A stretch of DNA of 24,954 nucleotides from positions 1 through 24,954 of the IMG/VR virus record IMGVR_UViG_3300032116_001235; one strand, written 5' to 3'. The position numbers and the translations under genes were made by a program. The notes beneath the pieces were generated by a model that was given only the letters and a program-made list of their open reading frames with translations, had not been told where the DNA came from and ran no database searches. Position 1 is the first letter of the stretch; each line of letters begins with the position of its first letter. This document shows, piece by piece, positions 6,758-15,290 of the stretch. Source of the DNA: a virus.

Positions 6758-7293
6758 TGAAAACTAAAAAATGCCGATACTGCAAAGACGAATACTTCGC
6801 AAAGACGACACTTCAGAAATGCTGTTATAATTACGAATGCATAAAACAAGCTGTCAAAGATGCTGAGTTGAAAACGTGGAACAAGAAAAAGGCGAAGTTA
6901 AAAAAGGACTTAATGACGGCTTCCGACTGGCTTAAAATAGCACAAACAACGTTTAATAAATTTATTCGTCTTCGTGACGCTGGATTGCCATGTATTTCGT
7001 GCGGTGAAAAGCCGAAAAAAGAAAACGGAGGGCATTATTTCAGCGCAGGGGGACACGCAAATGTTCGATTTAACGAAGACAACGTTCATCTTCAATGCGA
7101 AAGGTGCAACCAGTTCTTGAGTGGCAACCTATTGAACTACCAAATCGGTATTGAAAAACGAATAGGAGGGCAAAGATTACTCGAATTACACGAACAAGCG
7201 CATATTGTAAAGAAATTTACCATTGAAGAACTTCAGGAAATCAACGAAACCTATAAACAAAAAATAAAAGAATTAAAAAAGTTGTATATTTGA
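6757..7293 (+). CDS. ninG: NinG/Rap-family recombination endonuclease
   Basis: This 178-residue protein matches phage lambda NinG (Rap) in layout. An N-terminal zinc-binding cluster (Cys6, Cys9, Cys22/23, Cys28) is followed by a helical stretch ending LMTASDWLKIAQTTFNKFIR. The conserved core is LPCISCG (78-83), GGHY (91-94), VRFNEDNVHLQCERCNQFLSGN (starting at 103) and a Cys114/Cys117 pair. NinG cuts branched structures such as D-loops and Holliday junctions and steers Red recombination. Its start overlaps the methyltransferase stop by one base (TAATG). Together with ERF and the exonuclease it completes a recombination set. Confidence 0.9.
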   Translation: MKTKKCRYCKDEYFAKTTLQKCCYNYECIKQAVKDAELKTWNKKKAKLKKDLMTASDWLKIAQTTFNKFIRLRDAGLPCISCGEKPKKENGGHYFSAGGHANVRFNEDNVHLQCERCNQFLSGNLLNYQIGIEKRIGGQRLLELHEQAHIVKKFTIEELQEINETYKQKIKELKKLYI

Positions 7294-7297
7294 ACTA

Positions 7298-7426
7298 ATG
7301 AACAGATTACTAACAAAACTTTTACGTGCTAATTTTCGTCAATACGCTATGAAAAGACGAACACCTAATAAATTCTTAAAGGAATTTCAGTACGAATCTT
7401 TTGTAAGGTTAAACCCTGAAGAATGA
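7298..7426 (+). CDS. 42-residue basic protein
   Basis: A short ORF starts five bases after ninG. The product is very basic in its first half (Arg/Lys at many positions: MNRLLTKLLRANFRQYAMKRR) and ends Asn-Pro-Glu-Glu. TATATTTG at 7285-7292, a match to the host -7 box, overlaps the ninG end just before it, but without a clear -33 element. The small basic product may bind nucleic acid; no family recognised. Confidence 0.45.
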   Translation: MNRLLTKLLRANFRQYAMKRRTPNKFLKEFQYESFVRLNPEE

Positions 7427-7451
7427 ATACTAATTTTAAACCTATAACATT

Positions 7452-7700
7452 ATGGAAATAATCGGATTAATATCTTTCGCTTGGTGGTGGTGTGAATTTG
7501 AACCGCTTCAATATTTAATTGATGGTATTTTTGGGTGGTTCAAACAGTCTTTTTATCTTAACTGGGTTCACGGTGGTTTAAGTTGTATTAAGTGCGTTGC
7601 GTTTTGGAGTGCTTTTGCGTACACTGGAGACGTTTTCACCGCTTGTTTGGTATCTTTACTTAGCTTTATATTAAATATATGTTTACAGAGGCTGAAATGA
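7452..7700 (+). CDS. Small membrane protein with CxxC-FW motif
   Basis: This 82-residue protein has a hydrophobic N-terminal segment (2-14, with three consecutive Trp), a middle amphipathic part, and two further hydrophobic stretches around 44-58 and 60-79. It contains Cys45-x2-Cys48 followed by Phe-Trp, seen in other small prophage membrane proteins. It could act in the envelope or as a holin-like protein, but no endolysin is visible nearby. Assignment rests on hydrophobicity only. Confidence 0.6.
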   Translation: MEIIGLISFAWWWCEFEPLQYLIDGIFGWFKQSFYLNWVHGGLSCIKCVAFWSAFAYTGDVFTACLVSLLSFILNICLQRLK

Positions 7701-7882
7701 GCTACGTTGAAAGCGTTAAATCTTTAAGCGAAACTGCAAGGTATTCAAAAAAGGTGGCAAAGGAGTTTCAAAAGATTCGAAACCGTGTTTTAAACGGTAA
7801 CGAAAACAACTGTATGTGTGGAATGGTTTACCGAAAAATCTATATTAAGGACTTTCTCGATTTTTATGAAAGGCATTCTTGA
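7697..7882 (+). CDS. 61-residue hypothetical protein
   Basis: I prefer the ATG at 7697, which overlaps the stop of the preceding gene (ATGA), over the in-frame ATG at 7679. The product is a Lys/Arg/Glu-rich helix in its first half (SETARYSKKVAKEFQKIRNR) followed by NNCMCGM and a short C-terminal helix. The Cys-x-Cys is too small to call a zinc site. It overlaps the start of the next gene by 17 bases. Confidence 0.55.
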   Translation: MSYVESVKSLSETARYSKKVAKEFQKIRNRVLNGNENNCMCGMVYRKIYIKDFLDFYERHS

Positions 7883-8396
7883 CCAATATATCGAAAACAA
7901 CTATATTGAAGTCAAAAAATACACGGACTATTTTATTTCACGCTCTAAATTGAACCTAACTAGCGAAGCGGTTATTTCAAACGCTTACCTTAAATTGGTT
8001 CAAATCAACCCCGATATTAAAGAAGACTATGAAGCGAAAGGGTATTTATTTCACCTCATCAAATCGGAGATTATTTGGAACGGCACGGCGTCAAAGTTGG
8101 AGTTAGTTAATTGCTTAAATGTTGACCAACAAAAAGACGAAAAAATTGACGAATATTTAATCAATTTAGCTGAAGAAATTAAGATTCAAAACTACATTGC
8201 AACTTTAGAATTATATAAACAAACACAAACAGACCGAGTTAAGAAAATATTCTTTGAGACTTATTACGACAAGGGTTATAACACCGTTCGGTCAATTGCT
8301 GCGCATTTTAACATTTCGTCTTTTGCTGCGCACGGGTTGTTGACTGAAATCAAAGAAGAGATTCGAGAGCTATTAAAACACGAATCCCAAAATTAA
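7866..8396 (+). CDS. Sigma-like / HTH regulatory protein, candidate late regulator
   Basis: I choose the start at 7866; an ATG at 7818 lies further inside the preceding gene. The 176-residue protein has a helical N-terminal part (about 30-72: LTSEAVISNAYLKLVQI, then YEAKGYLFHLIKSEII) that recalls region 2 of small sigma-70 factors. A Glu/Lys-rich linker follows, then a C-terminal HTH (138-165, NTVRSIAAHFNISSFAAH) like sigma region 4. It sits immediately before the packaging and structural genes, where phages often keep their late activator. The resemblance is weak in places, so a non-sigma HTH regulator or a small terminase-like protein remains possible. Confidence 0.5.
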   Translation: MKGILDQYIENNYIEVKKYTDYFISRSKLNLTSEAVISNAYLKLVQINPDIKEDYEAKGYLFHLIKSEIIWNGTASKLELVNCLNVDQQKDEKIDEYLINLAEEIKIQNYIATLELYKQTQTDRVKKIFFETYYDKGYNTVRSIAAHFNISSFAAHGLLTEIKEEIRELLKHESQN

Positions 8397-8404
8397 CATT
8401 ATAA
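8374..8404 (+). promoter_or_regulatory. Late-type bipartite start-site element (variant)
   Basis: TAAAACACGAAT (8374-8385) and CATTATAA (8397-8404) are separated by 11 bases, and the ATG at 8408 follows three bases later. The layout matches those at 11126 and 15288. The upstream half lies inside the end of the sigma-like gene. Confidence 0.4.
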
Positions 8405-8407
8405 ACT

Positions 8408-8578
8408 ATGAAAGACTTCCTAGCTTTACTTACCTTTATAACTGCAATAGGTTTCGGGGTGTGTTTAATAAACGGTTCTGAAATGGCAGGTAAATTTGGC
8501 GGTGTGTTACTTATAAGTTACATTACTTATTTAGCAATTACGGCATACGAAAAAAACGCAAATGGACGAGACGAATAG
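8408..8578 (+). CDS. 56-residue two-span membrane protein
   Basis: A short ORF begins Met-Lys-Asp-Phe-Leu and has two hydrophobic segments, at about residues 5-21 and 30-46, separated by a short polar loop (NGSEMAGKF), with a charged C-terminal tail ending Gly-Arg-Asp-Glu. Two short spans with a charged tail is a layout seen in small holins, although no lysis enzyme is nearby. The last 17 bases overlap the next gene. Confidence 0.55.
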   Translation: MKDFLALLTFITAIGFGVCLINGSEMAGKFGGVLLISYITYLAITAYEKNANGRDE

Positions 8579-8771
8579 ACATAGGTTCTTTATAATTGAT
8601 TCGGGCGAAAAGATGCTTTCAATATCGGAAACTATCGAGGACGCAATGAAGCAACAAGGCTTTCATTATATTTGCTATTTAACAAGCCAAGACCACTATT
8701 TAGCAGTTGAGGAAATAACCGAAGACGAATTCTTAAACCACTTTAAAAAACACGAAAATGCCAATACCTAA
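8562..8771 (+). CDS. 69-residue hypothetical protein
   Basis: A small mixed alpha/beta protein: RHRFFIIDSGEKMLSI, a helix ISETIEDAMKQQGF, a strand YICYLTSQDHYLAVEEI, and an acidic-to-basic helix DEFLNHFKKHEN. It overlaps the preceding membrane protein gene by 17 bases and the next gene by 14. I recognise no family. Confidence 0.6.
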   Translation: MDETNRHRFFIIDSGEKMLSISETIEDAMKQQGFHYICYLTSQDHYLAVEEITEDEFLNHFKKHENANT

Positions 8772-9225
8772 ACCTGAAGAAAGTAAGAACGCTTATTTAA
8801 ACCGATGTATGTCGGAAGCAAAAAACGAATACCCTAACCAAGAACAAAGAATTGCTTATTGTGAGGCTATTTGGGACAGTGAGAGATTAACCGCTCAGGA
8901 CAAAATAAAAGAATACTTTGCGGAAAGCTTTAACGACTATCCTGATTCGGTTTCAAATAACGCCAAACGTGGGATTGAACTAAACGAAAAGGTAAATAAT
9001 AAATGCGCAACCCAAGTTGGAAAAGTAAGGGCGCAACAATTAGCACAAAAACAAAAGGTAACGGTTGAGACGATAAAACGCATGTATAGTTATTTAAGCC
9101 GTGCGCAAGTGTACTACGATAAAGGCGATACGAAAAGCTGCGGTTACATCTCATATTTATTGTGGGGCGGTTTAAGTGGCAAACGATGGGCGGAAAGTAA
9201 ATTAAAAGAATTAGGTGAACTATAA
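8758..9225 (+). CDS. Two-module protein of the phage packaging region
   Basis: This 155-residue protein combines two modules that recur in phage head and packaging neighbourhoods. Residues 1-45 hold a Cys-containing motif ending in EYPNQEQRIAYCEAIW, often found ahead of portal or protease genes. Residues 55-155 hold YPDSVSNNAKRGIELNE, then a helix with TVETIKRMYSYLSRA and the ending ISYLLWGGLSGKRWAESKL. The second module is sometimes fused to prohead proteases. Its biochemical role is not known to me; position beside the small terminase suggests a packaging or head-related job. Confidence 0.6.
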   Translation: MPIPKPEESKNAYLNRCMSEAKNEYPNQEQRIAYCEAIWDSERLTAQDKIKEYFAESFNDYPDSVSNNAKRGIELNEKVNNKCATQVGKVRAQQLAQKQKVTVETIKRMYSYLSRAQVYYDKGDTKSCGYISYLLWGGLSGKRWAESKLKELGEL

Positions 9226-9236
9226 AAACACGAACA

Positions 9237-9647
9237 ATGAAACATAAATACATAGAAACACCCGAAAGACTATATGAAATATTCGAAGAGTATAAAAAGA
9301 GTTTAAAGCCAAGAGAAATACAAAAGGCAACCGCAACGGGTGTAAAGTCCGAATGGCATACACCTCCGCTTACAATGGAAGGGTTTGAAGTATTTGGTTA
9401 TAAGTTAGGGGTGACGTTGGAACATTACTTTAGAAACGACACTGGAAGTTATGACGCATATTGCACTATCTGTTCACGCATAAAGAAAGAGATTCGACAA
9501 GACCAAATCGAGGGTGGTATGGTTGGGCAGTTCAATCCATCAATCACTCAAAGGTTAAACGGCTTAACTGAAAAGACGGATGTCACAACTCAAGGCGAAC
9601 GAATAAGCGAAATAAAAGTAAACATTATAAATCCAAATGGAATTTAA
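9237..9647 (+). CDS. Terminase small subunit (gp3-type)
   Basis: This 136-residue protein matches the gp3-type DNA-packaging family. It has PPLTMEGFEVFGYKLGVT (about 43-60), then an aromatic and acidic patch around EHYFRNDTGSYDAYCTICS and the helix RIKKEIRQDQIEGGMVGQFN (81-100), ending in the tail SITQRLNGLTEKTD. Small terminases form rings that recognise the packaging site and stimulate the large subunit. The start follows the previous stop by 11 bases with the leader AAAAACACGAACA before ATG. The nuclease-like gene and the large terminase follow with short overlaps, forming one packaging operon. Confidence 0.85.
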   Translation: MKHKYIETPERLYEIFEEYKKSLKPREIQKATATGVKSEWHTPPLTMEGFEVFGYKLGVTLEHYFRNDTGSYDAYCTICSRIKKEIRQDQIEGGMVGQFNPSITQRLNGLTEKTDVTTQGERISEIKVNIINPNGI

Positions 9648-9993
9648 TTCCGACTTTAAATATGATTTAAAAATTGGTCAGGTTGCGGAACAACAACTTG
9701 CCTTTTTACTTGGTTGTAAAGTTGAGGTTAAGAACGACCAAAAAGCTCACATAACTGGCAATGTATTTATTGAGTATGAAAGTAGAGGTAAGCGTTCAGG
9801 AATTGCAACGAGTGAATCTGAATATTATTGTATAGTAATTAAGTCTAGTACATTTATATTACTTCCAAAAGACGAATTAAAACAGATGTGTAGAAAATAC
9901 ATAGGGACAAGTAGGGACGTTGTCGGAGGTGACAATAATACAAGTAAAGGTATTTTGCTCCCACTTAAAGACCTAATAAATGGAAATAAATAG
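9637..9993 (+). CDS. PD-(D/E)XK-like protein between the terminase genes
   Basis: This 118-residue protein has features of the PD-(D/E)XK nuclease fold: Glu18 in the first helix (GQVAEQQLAFLL), a strand with VEVKND (29-34), and TGNVFIEYESRGKRSGIA (40-57), a block found in small phage Holliday-junction or restriction-like nucleases. The SESEYYCIV segment fits the following helix-strand. It overlaps the small terminase gene by 11 bases and the large terminase by 14. It may resolve branched DNA before packaging. The catalytic assignment is from motif pattern only. Confidence 0.6.
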   Translation: MEFNSDFKYDLKIGQVAEQQLAFLLGCKVEVKNDQKAHITGNVFIEYESRGKRSGIATSESEYYCIVIKSSTFILLPKDELKQMCRKYIGTSRDVVGGDNNTSKGILLPLKDLINGNK

Positions 9994-11128
9994 CACAATA
10001 GTATTTCAAAGGAACTGGGATGCGCTAACAAGCGACAAGCGTTTTATCATAAACCAAGGTGGCTCACGTAGTTCGAAGACCTATTCACTTTGTCAACTGA
10101 TTATTGTCTATTGCCTACAAAACCCGAATAAGGTTGTAAGCATAGTTAGGAAAACTTTCCCAGCGTTACGGGCTACGGTAATGCGTGACTTCTTTGAGGT
10201 GCTTAAAGACTTAAACCTTTACGAGAAGTCAAGCCACAATATGAGTGAAAACATTTATCGGTTTCCTAACGGGTCACTGGTCGAATTCTTTAGCATTGAC
10301 GACGAGCAAAAGGTAAGGGGTCGAAAGCGTGACATTGGATGGTGTAATGAAGCGAACGAACTTTGGTTCGAGGACTTTCAGCAATTAAATATGCGAACCG
10401 AGTTTAAACTGATTTTCGATTACAACCCTTCCGATTCAAGTTCATGGCTTTACGAACTACCAAAAGACGAAAGCGTCCTAATCAAATCAACATACAAAGA
10501 CAACCCGTTTTTGCCCGAATCGATTAAACGCCAAATCGAAGACCTCAAGCGAACTGACGAAGCGTTATATCAAATTTATGCGCTTGGTGAAAAGGCAATT
10601 AGCAAGACTAATATTTTCAACACTTGGGAGTTCATTCCTAAACGACCTGAACGGTTCACCAACTTTGTTTATGGGTTGGACTTCGGTTATAATCACCCGA
10701 CGGCGTTAATACGTGTCTATTGGTACGACGGTGACATTTACATTGAACCCGTAATTTATGAAAGCTATTTAACAACAAGCGAATTAATTGAGCGCTTTAA
10801 ACAACTAAACATTGAAGCGAACACGGACATATTAGCGGACTATTCAAGACCCGAAATAATTGCCGAAATGCAAAACGCTGGCTTTAACGTAAACAATGCA
10901 AACAAGAACGTCAAGAGTGGAATCAATGCCGTTAAGACTTTTAAGGTGTACTGTCAAGAGGACGACAACCTCAAAAAGGAATACAACAATTACAAATGGA
11001 AAAAAGTAGGAGACAATATAACGGACGAACCCGTTAAGCTTTACGACGATGCAATGGACGCCGTTAGGTATGCGGTAATGTACATTAAAGAAATGTATTA
11101 CACCGATGACAGTTACTTGACCCTCTAA
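9980..11128 (+). CDS. terL: Terminase large subunit (PBSX/Terminase_3 type)
   Basis: This 382-residue packaging motor has an ATPase domain with Walker A GGSRSSKT (27-34), a following arginine-rich strand (VVSIVRKTFPALR) and Walker B ending DIGWCNEANE (117-126, catalytic Glu123). It has a nuclease domain with RNase H-like acidic residues: Asp233 in GLDFGYNHPTA, Asp286 in ILADYSRP, and Asp355/356/359 in the YDDAMDAVRYA ending. The length is slightly short but complete. It cuts concatemers and drives DNA into procapsids. The TAA stop is part of the bipartite element that precedes the next gene. Confidence 0.95.
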   Translation: MEINSTIVFQRNWDALTSDKRFIINQGGSRSSKTYSLCQLIIVYCLQNPNKVVSIVRKTFPALRATVMRDFFEVLKDLNLYEKSSHNMSENIYRFPNGSLVEFFSIDDEQKVRGRKRDIGWCNEANELWFEDFQQLNMRTEFKLIFDYNPSDSSSWLYELPKDESVLIKSTYKDNPFLPESIKRQIEDLKRTDEALYQIYALGEKAISKTNIFNTWEFIPKRPERFTNFVYGLDFGYNHPTALIRVYWYDGDIYIEPVIYESYLTTSELIERFKQLNIEANTDILADYSRPEIIAEMQNAGFNVNNANKNVKSGINAVKTFKVYCQEDDNLKKEYNNYKWKKVGDNITDEPVKLYDDAMDAVRYAVMYIKEMYYTDDSYLTL

Positions 11129-11155
11129 AACACGAACCTAAAAACTATATTATAA
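11126..11155 (+). promoter_or_regulatory. Late-type bipartite start-site element
   Basis: TAAAACACGAAC (11126-11137, beginning with the terL stop) is followed after ten bases by TATTATAA (11148-11155), then GAT and the ATG at 11159. The same words with the same spacing precede the tape measure gene. Confidence 0.5.
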
Positions 11156-11158
11156 GAT

Positions 11159-12574
11159 ATGGCAATAACAACAATAAACGAACCGTTCGACCGAACACCT
11201 GCATACAACCCCATTAAGTTTTTGTACAACTCAACGAATAAGAACAACCTAGGGTTTAAATATATTTTTGACGTTTACGAAAGTGGCACGGCTAATAAAA
11301 TAGCTGAGTACAGAGTTTTCCCACGTTTTGGTGATGGTTACGGTGAAATAGATTTAAGCAAGCTACTTCAAAACAAGGTAAGCTATGACTTCGACCAATC
11401 GTTAAGCGAAAGCGACCCAGCGACTAACTCATATTACAAATACGACTTGAAGATAGGCGAGGAGTTCGTAGTCACTTATTCGTACACCGCAAACTTAGTA
11501 AACAACGGTGGTAACGTTCAAATAACCCCAACGGCTGCGCATACGTTTGTTGTTGGCGACCAAATCGTTTTAAACGCAGGGGTTGCGAACGCACCCGTTA
11601 ACGGACTTTGGACGGTTATCGCTGTGACTGGAACGACGAACTTTACAATTAATGCACTATTCTCGAATGTGGTTGACCCCACTGCAAACGGGTCGGTAAG
11701 CTATGCCGACAATAGAAAGACGGTAACACGTGACATCGTAACCACCTTAAACAAATATGTTTTTAACGGTGCGATAAGTTGGGAGCGTTTTCGTATTTAC
11801 GATGAGACGCAATTCATATTACCCGACATTAACGCACGGCTATTGACCAACATGCCAAAGACTGGATTTAAGATAACTGAAACGCAGGATTTATGGGTGA
11901 ACATCTTAAACAACTTTGACACTACGGGTTTTATGATATTCGGAAATTCAGACGGCGACATCTTCGCTAAAGCAATAACGGACAACGCTTTAATAACTCA
12001 AGTCGGAGTTGGTGCTAACAACCTTGGAACACTTACAACTTTAGTCGGGACTGCGCCATTGATTAAACCAACAACAACATATTACCAGTTCGTTTACGCT
12101 GATTCAAGCTATTCGGATAGTTCACTTATTTACACCGTTGACTTAGACAAGCGTTGTATTATTGAACCTTTCGAAATTGCTTTTCTTGATAGGTTGGGTT
12201 CGTTTGGTTCTTTTGCTTTTCAGTTGAGAGCATACGAACAGGGCAATGTTAATAAACAAACGTATAAACAAGACGTTACTGGATTTACTGATTCGGGAAT
12301 GTGGACTTACGGAACGGACGAAAAGGGGACGCGAGTTATTAACCCAACCGTTACAAAGACGATTCAATTAAACACCAATTGGTTGACTATTGAAATGGAC
12401 AATTACTTTCAGGAGTTAATGACATCACCCGAAACGTACATTAAAATTAACAATGTTTACTATGCGTGTGTAATTAACGAAACGACCTTTGAGGTGGCAA
12501 GACAAAAGAATAAGAACTTAATTAAGCGAAGCGTGTCAATAACGCTTTCAAACCAAGACGCAATAAATGGTTAG
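11159..12574 (+). CDS. Large beta-rich virion protein, probably tail-associated
   Basis: This 471-residue protein is Thr/Asn/Val/Tyr-rich and largely beta. Residues about 110-185 form an inserted domain with the pattern AAHTFVVGDQIVLN...NGLWTVIAVTGTTNFTIN, recurrent in Bacteroidetes phage virion proteins. The C-terminal part (GTRVINPTVTKTIQLNTNWLT and onward) resembles tail proteins of the same phages. It overlaps the 907-residue tail protein gene by eight bases and lies between terL and the tape measure. It occupies the place where a portal would often be, but the beta-rich composition and repeated Thr strands argue against a portal. Role: structural, exact part unknown. Confidence 0.6.
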   Translation: MAITTINEPFDRTPAYNPIKFLYNSTNKNNLGFKYIFDVYESGTANKIAEYRVFPRFGDGYGEIDLSKLLQNKVSYDFDQSLSESDPATNSYYKYDLKIGEEFVVTYSYTANLVNNGGNVQITPTAAHTFVVGDQIVLNAGVANAPVNGLWTVIAVTGTTNFTINALFSNVVDPTANGSVSYADNRKTVTRDIVTTLNKYVFNGAISWERFRIYDETQFILPDINARLLTNMPKTGFKITETQDLWVNILNNFDTTGFMIFGNSDGDIFAKAITDNALITQVGVGANNLGTLTTLVGTAPLIKPTTTYYQFVYADSSYSDSSLIYTVDLDKRCIIEPFEIAFLDRLGSFGSFAFQLRAYEQGNVNKQTYKQDVTGFTDSGMWTYGTDEKGTRVINPTVTKTIQLNTNWLTIEMDNYFQELMTSPETYIKINNVYYACVINETTFEVARQKNKNLIKRSVSITLSNQDAING

Positions 12575-15290
12575 GATACAATTAGAAAACGGATACCTTG
12601 ACGTAAAGGACGGAACGGCATTTCCTTTAAACTTTCAAGTTGGCGACATTCGTGACGTTTCAACACGTAAGGGGGCGTTTAGTAAAACGATAGTTCTTGA
12701 AGACACAAAGAACAACCACGACCTTTTAAACCACTATTACGACGTAAACATTGAAGCCGGAACTTTCGATATAAACACCATTACAAAATGTTCGGTTATT
12801 CAAAACGGAATCCCTGTAATGGAGGACGCAAGCCTTCAACTTATATCAGTTAAGAAGACACAAACCAACGACGCCTATGAACAAAGTGTAACTTACGAAG
12901 TTTTAGTTAAAGATAGCCAGTCGGATTTCTTTACTCAACTAGGGGCAAAGGAACTAACCGATTTAAACTTTAGTGACATGACCCATTTATACACTTCGTC
13001 GAATGTTGTTTCAAGTTGGTCGCATACGGTTACGGATGGCTATAAATACGTTTTACCTTATTCGGGTGATAACTTTTATCCACTCAAAGAAATGAAACCT
13101 GCGGTTTACGCAAAGGTTTATTTTGATAGGATATTCGAGGCGGCAGGATTTCAATATACTTGGAGTACTTTGAGCGCAGCTTATTTCGATAAATTGTTAA
13201 TTCCTTACAATGGGGACGTTGAATTTTTAGACTTTACAGTGTACGCCGTCGAGGCTGACGAGCAAAGAAACATAACTTATAATACTACACCGCCGGGGCA
13301 ATCAGTAAGCTTTACCGAAAAACTAGACAATTGGAACGAAACCCAAGACCCGTTTTTATTATTCGACCCATTGACGGGAACTTACACAAACACGCTTACC
13401 GTAGTTCAAGGCAGTTCAATCGACTTAACTTTTCAATGTTACTATGATATTGATTTAAACAACACTTCAGGGGCGACGGCTTACTTAAATGCAATCGGTG
13501 GGGGTGGTAACCCTTTAAGTTATTTTTATGCGCTTAGAATTCAAATATACGTGAACGGTGTTTTAAACACGGAGACAAATTTAGCTTCATTTATTTCAAC
13601 TATTGACGCATTCAGAACAAGCGGAACAAACATACCAAACGGAATTACGAATTTAGGTTCGTTCAATAGATTAATCAACTTATCCGTTTCTAACTTAAAC
13701 GTAGGGGACACGGTCGAAGTTTACGCAGGTGTTCAAGTTGAGACTTACGTCCCTCAGGGTTCAAATGGTTATTTAAGATGGCAAACAATAGGAGGGGTTA
13801 ACACGGCTTTTGTTGAAACTGAAGTCAACAATTTAGATGTAACTATGAAAATAGTTCCGTCAAATAACAACCTTGCAACGGGTGCGGTAATTGACCCGAC
13901 TTATTGGATACCTAAAAAAATTAAACAATCGGATTTTGTTAAGGCTATTTTTACCATGTACAATTTGTACACGGAGATTGACCCCGACAACCCGAATAAA
14001 CTCATCTTGTCGCACCGTGACGATTATTACGACGCAGGACTTGAGAAAGACTGGACACTTAAACTAGCAAAAGACCAAGAGCAGGACTTAAAATTCTTAC
14101 CCGAAATAACATCAAAGCGTTTAATACTAACTTACAAAGAAGACAAAGACCAACCCAATGTTAGTTACTTTGAAGCGACTAACGAAATTTACGGGCAAGT
14201 GGAATATGTTTTCGAAAATGAGTATGTTAAAAACGTGGACAAAAAAGAAATTCTATTTAGTCCAACACCGATGGCGAAAACTGTTTTCGATGCGGTTGTT
14301 CCATTGTTGGCAGGAGCTGCGCCAAAGACGAATATTAGAATTCTTTTCGACGGCGGAATGTTCCCTTGTAATCCGTTTAATATTTACGACTACGGAACAA
14401 CGGGACAAATTGGTTTAACTAGCTATCCGTCAATAATACATTTCGACAATCCAGACGTTCCAACGTTTGACCTTAATTTTGGGGTTTGCGATTATTATTT
14501 TTACCAACAAAACATCTTAACAAACAACAACTTATTCAACCTTTATTGGAGGCGAACGATTGGACAAATTGACACAGGTAAAATGCTAACCGCTCAATTC
14601 GATTTGAGAGAAACCGACATTGCTACGTTAAAACTAAACGACAAAATTCGAATCGATAATTCATGGTGGAATATAAACAAAATTATTGATTACGATTGCA
14701 ACAATCCAAAGTTAACTAAAGTTGAGTTGTTAAGTGTTGACTCAGAAATTGACTTCGCTAAATTCCAAACGGCTAAACCAATTTTCCCAACACCTTCCGA
14801 GGTCGGTAATATTACTACTCCGATAATAAACTCAAACAACGAAAACACGAACGTTATAAGCCTCGGGTCAAACGCTTTAGTATTTGGTCAGGGCAACGTT
14901 ATTCAACAAGGTTTTCAGGGCGTAGTGATTGGGAATAATAAATCGGTAAGTTCGGGAGATAGTGGAATTTGGACGGATAACTTAAATGGAAAGTCGTTGA
15001 GTAACTGGCAACCTAATTCTTTAGTTTACAACCCTACTTTAATAGACCAAGATTACACGTTAACCGCAGACGATACGCTTATAATTTCGGACGGTGCGGC
15101 TTTAGTTAATGCAACGCTTCCAGCGGTGGGGAACTTTGGCAAAGTTTACGTTATTAAAAACATTTCAACTTTCAATGTTGACGTTCAGGGAACGGGTGGC
15201 GACTTAATAGATGGCGCGTTAATTTACACTTTAAACCAATGGGATGCGGTCACGGTAGTTGATGACGGGACGCAATGGTTAACCATTTAA
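12567..15290 (+). CDS. Large tail/baseplate protein with fibre-like C-terminus
   Basis: This 907-residue protein is one of the two largest in the window. The N-terminal 30 residues (RIQLENGYLDVKDGTAFPLNFQ) and the following KGAFSKTIVLED block are typical of Bacteroidetes phage tail proteins preceding the tape measure. The middle is mixed alpha/beta. From about residue 761 it becomes a Gly/Asn/Val-rich repeat (SLGSNALVFGQGNVIQQG, then VVIGNNKSVSSG) like a beta-roll, and the last 80 residues (LTADDTLIISDGAALVNATL ... WDAVTVVDDGTQWL) resemble a C-terminal fibre domain. It probably forms the tail tip or baseplate hub and contacts the host. Confidence 0.6.
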   Translation: MVRIQLENGYLDVKDGTAFPLNFQVGDIRDVSTRKGAFSKTIVLEDTKNNHDLLNHYYDVNIEAGTFDINTITKCSVIQNGIPVMEDASLQLISVKKTQTNDAYEQSVTYEVLVKDSQSDFFTQLGAKELTDLNFSDMTHLYTSSNVVSSWSHTVTDGYKYVLPYSGDNFYPLKEMKPAVYAKVYFDRIFEAAGFQYTWSTLSAAYFDKLLIPYNGDVEFLDFTVYAVEADEQRNITYNTTPPGQSVSFTEKLDNWNETQDPFLLFDPLTGTYTNTLTVVQGSSIDLTFQCYYDIDLNNTSGATAYLNAIGGGGNPLSYFYALRIQIYVNGVLNTETNLASFISTIDAFRTSGTNIPNGITNLGSFNRLINLSVSNLNVGDTVEVYAGVQVETYVPQGSNGYLRWQTIGGVNTAFVETEVNNLDVTMKIVPSNNNLATGAVIDPTYWIPKKIKQSDFVKAIFTMYNLYTEIDPDNPNKLILSHRDDYYDAGLEKDWTLKLAKDQEQDLKFLPEITSKRLILTYKEDKDQPNVSYFEATNEIYGQVEYVFENEYVKNVDKKEILFSPTPMAKTVFDAVVPLLAGAAPKTNIRILFDGGMFPCNPFNIYDYGTTGQIGLTSYPSIIHFDNPDVPTFDLNFGVCDYYFYQQNILTNNNLFNLYWRRTIGQIDTGKMLTAQFDLRETDIATLKLNDKIRIDNSWWNINKIIDYDCNNPKLTKVELLSVDSEIDFAKFQTAKPIFPTPSEVGNITTPIINSNNENTNVISLGSNALVFGQGNVIQQGFQGVVIGNNKSVSSGDSGIWTDNLNGKSLSNWQPNSLVYNPTLIDQDYTLTADDTLIISDGAALVNATLPAVGNFGKVYVIKNISTFNVDVQGTGGDLIDGALIYTLNQWDAVTVVDDGTQWLTI

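Noticed and set aside
7285-7292. TATATTTG as a promoter for the 42-residue gene
   Set aside because: The -7 word is perfect but lies in the ninG coding end, has no -33 partner at proper spacing, and would start transcription at about the ATG. Not strong enough for a feature.
11159-12574. Portal protein
   Set aside because: Its location fits, but the sequence is beta-rich with an inserted virion domain and lacks the long helices of portals.
14158-14418. 86-residue plus-strand ORF inside the 907-residue tail protein gene
   Set aside because: It is an out-of-frame shadow of a well-supported gene with no leader and no recognisable domain.
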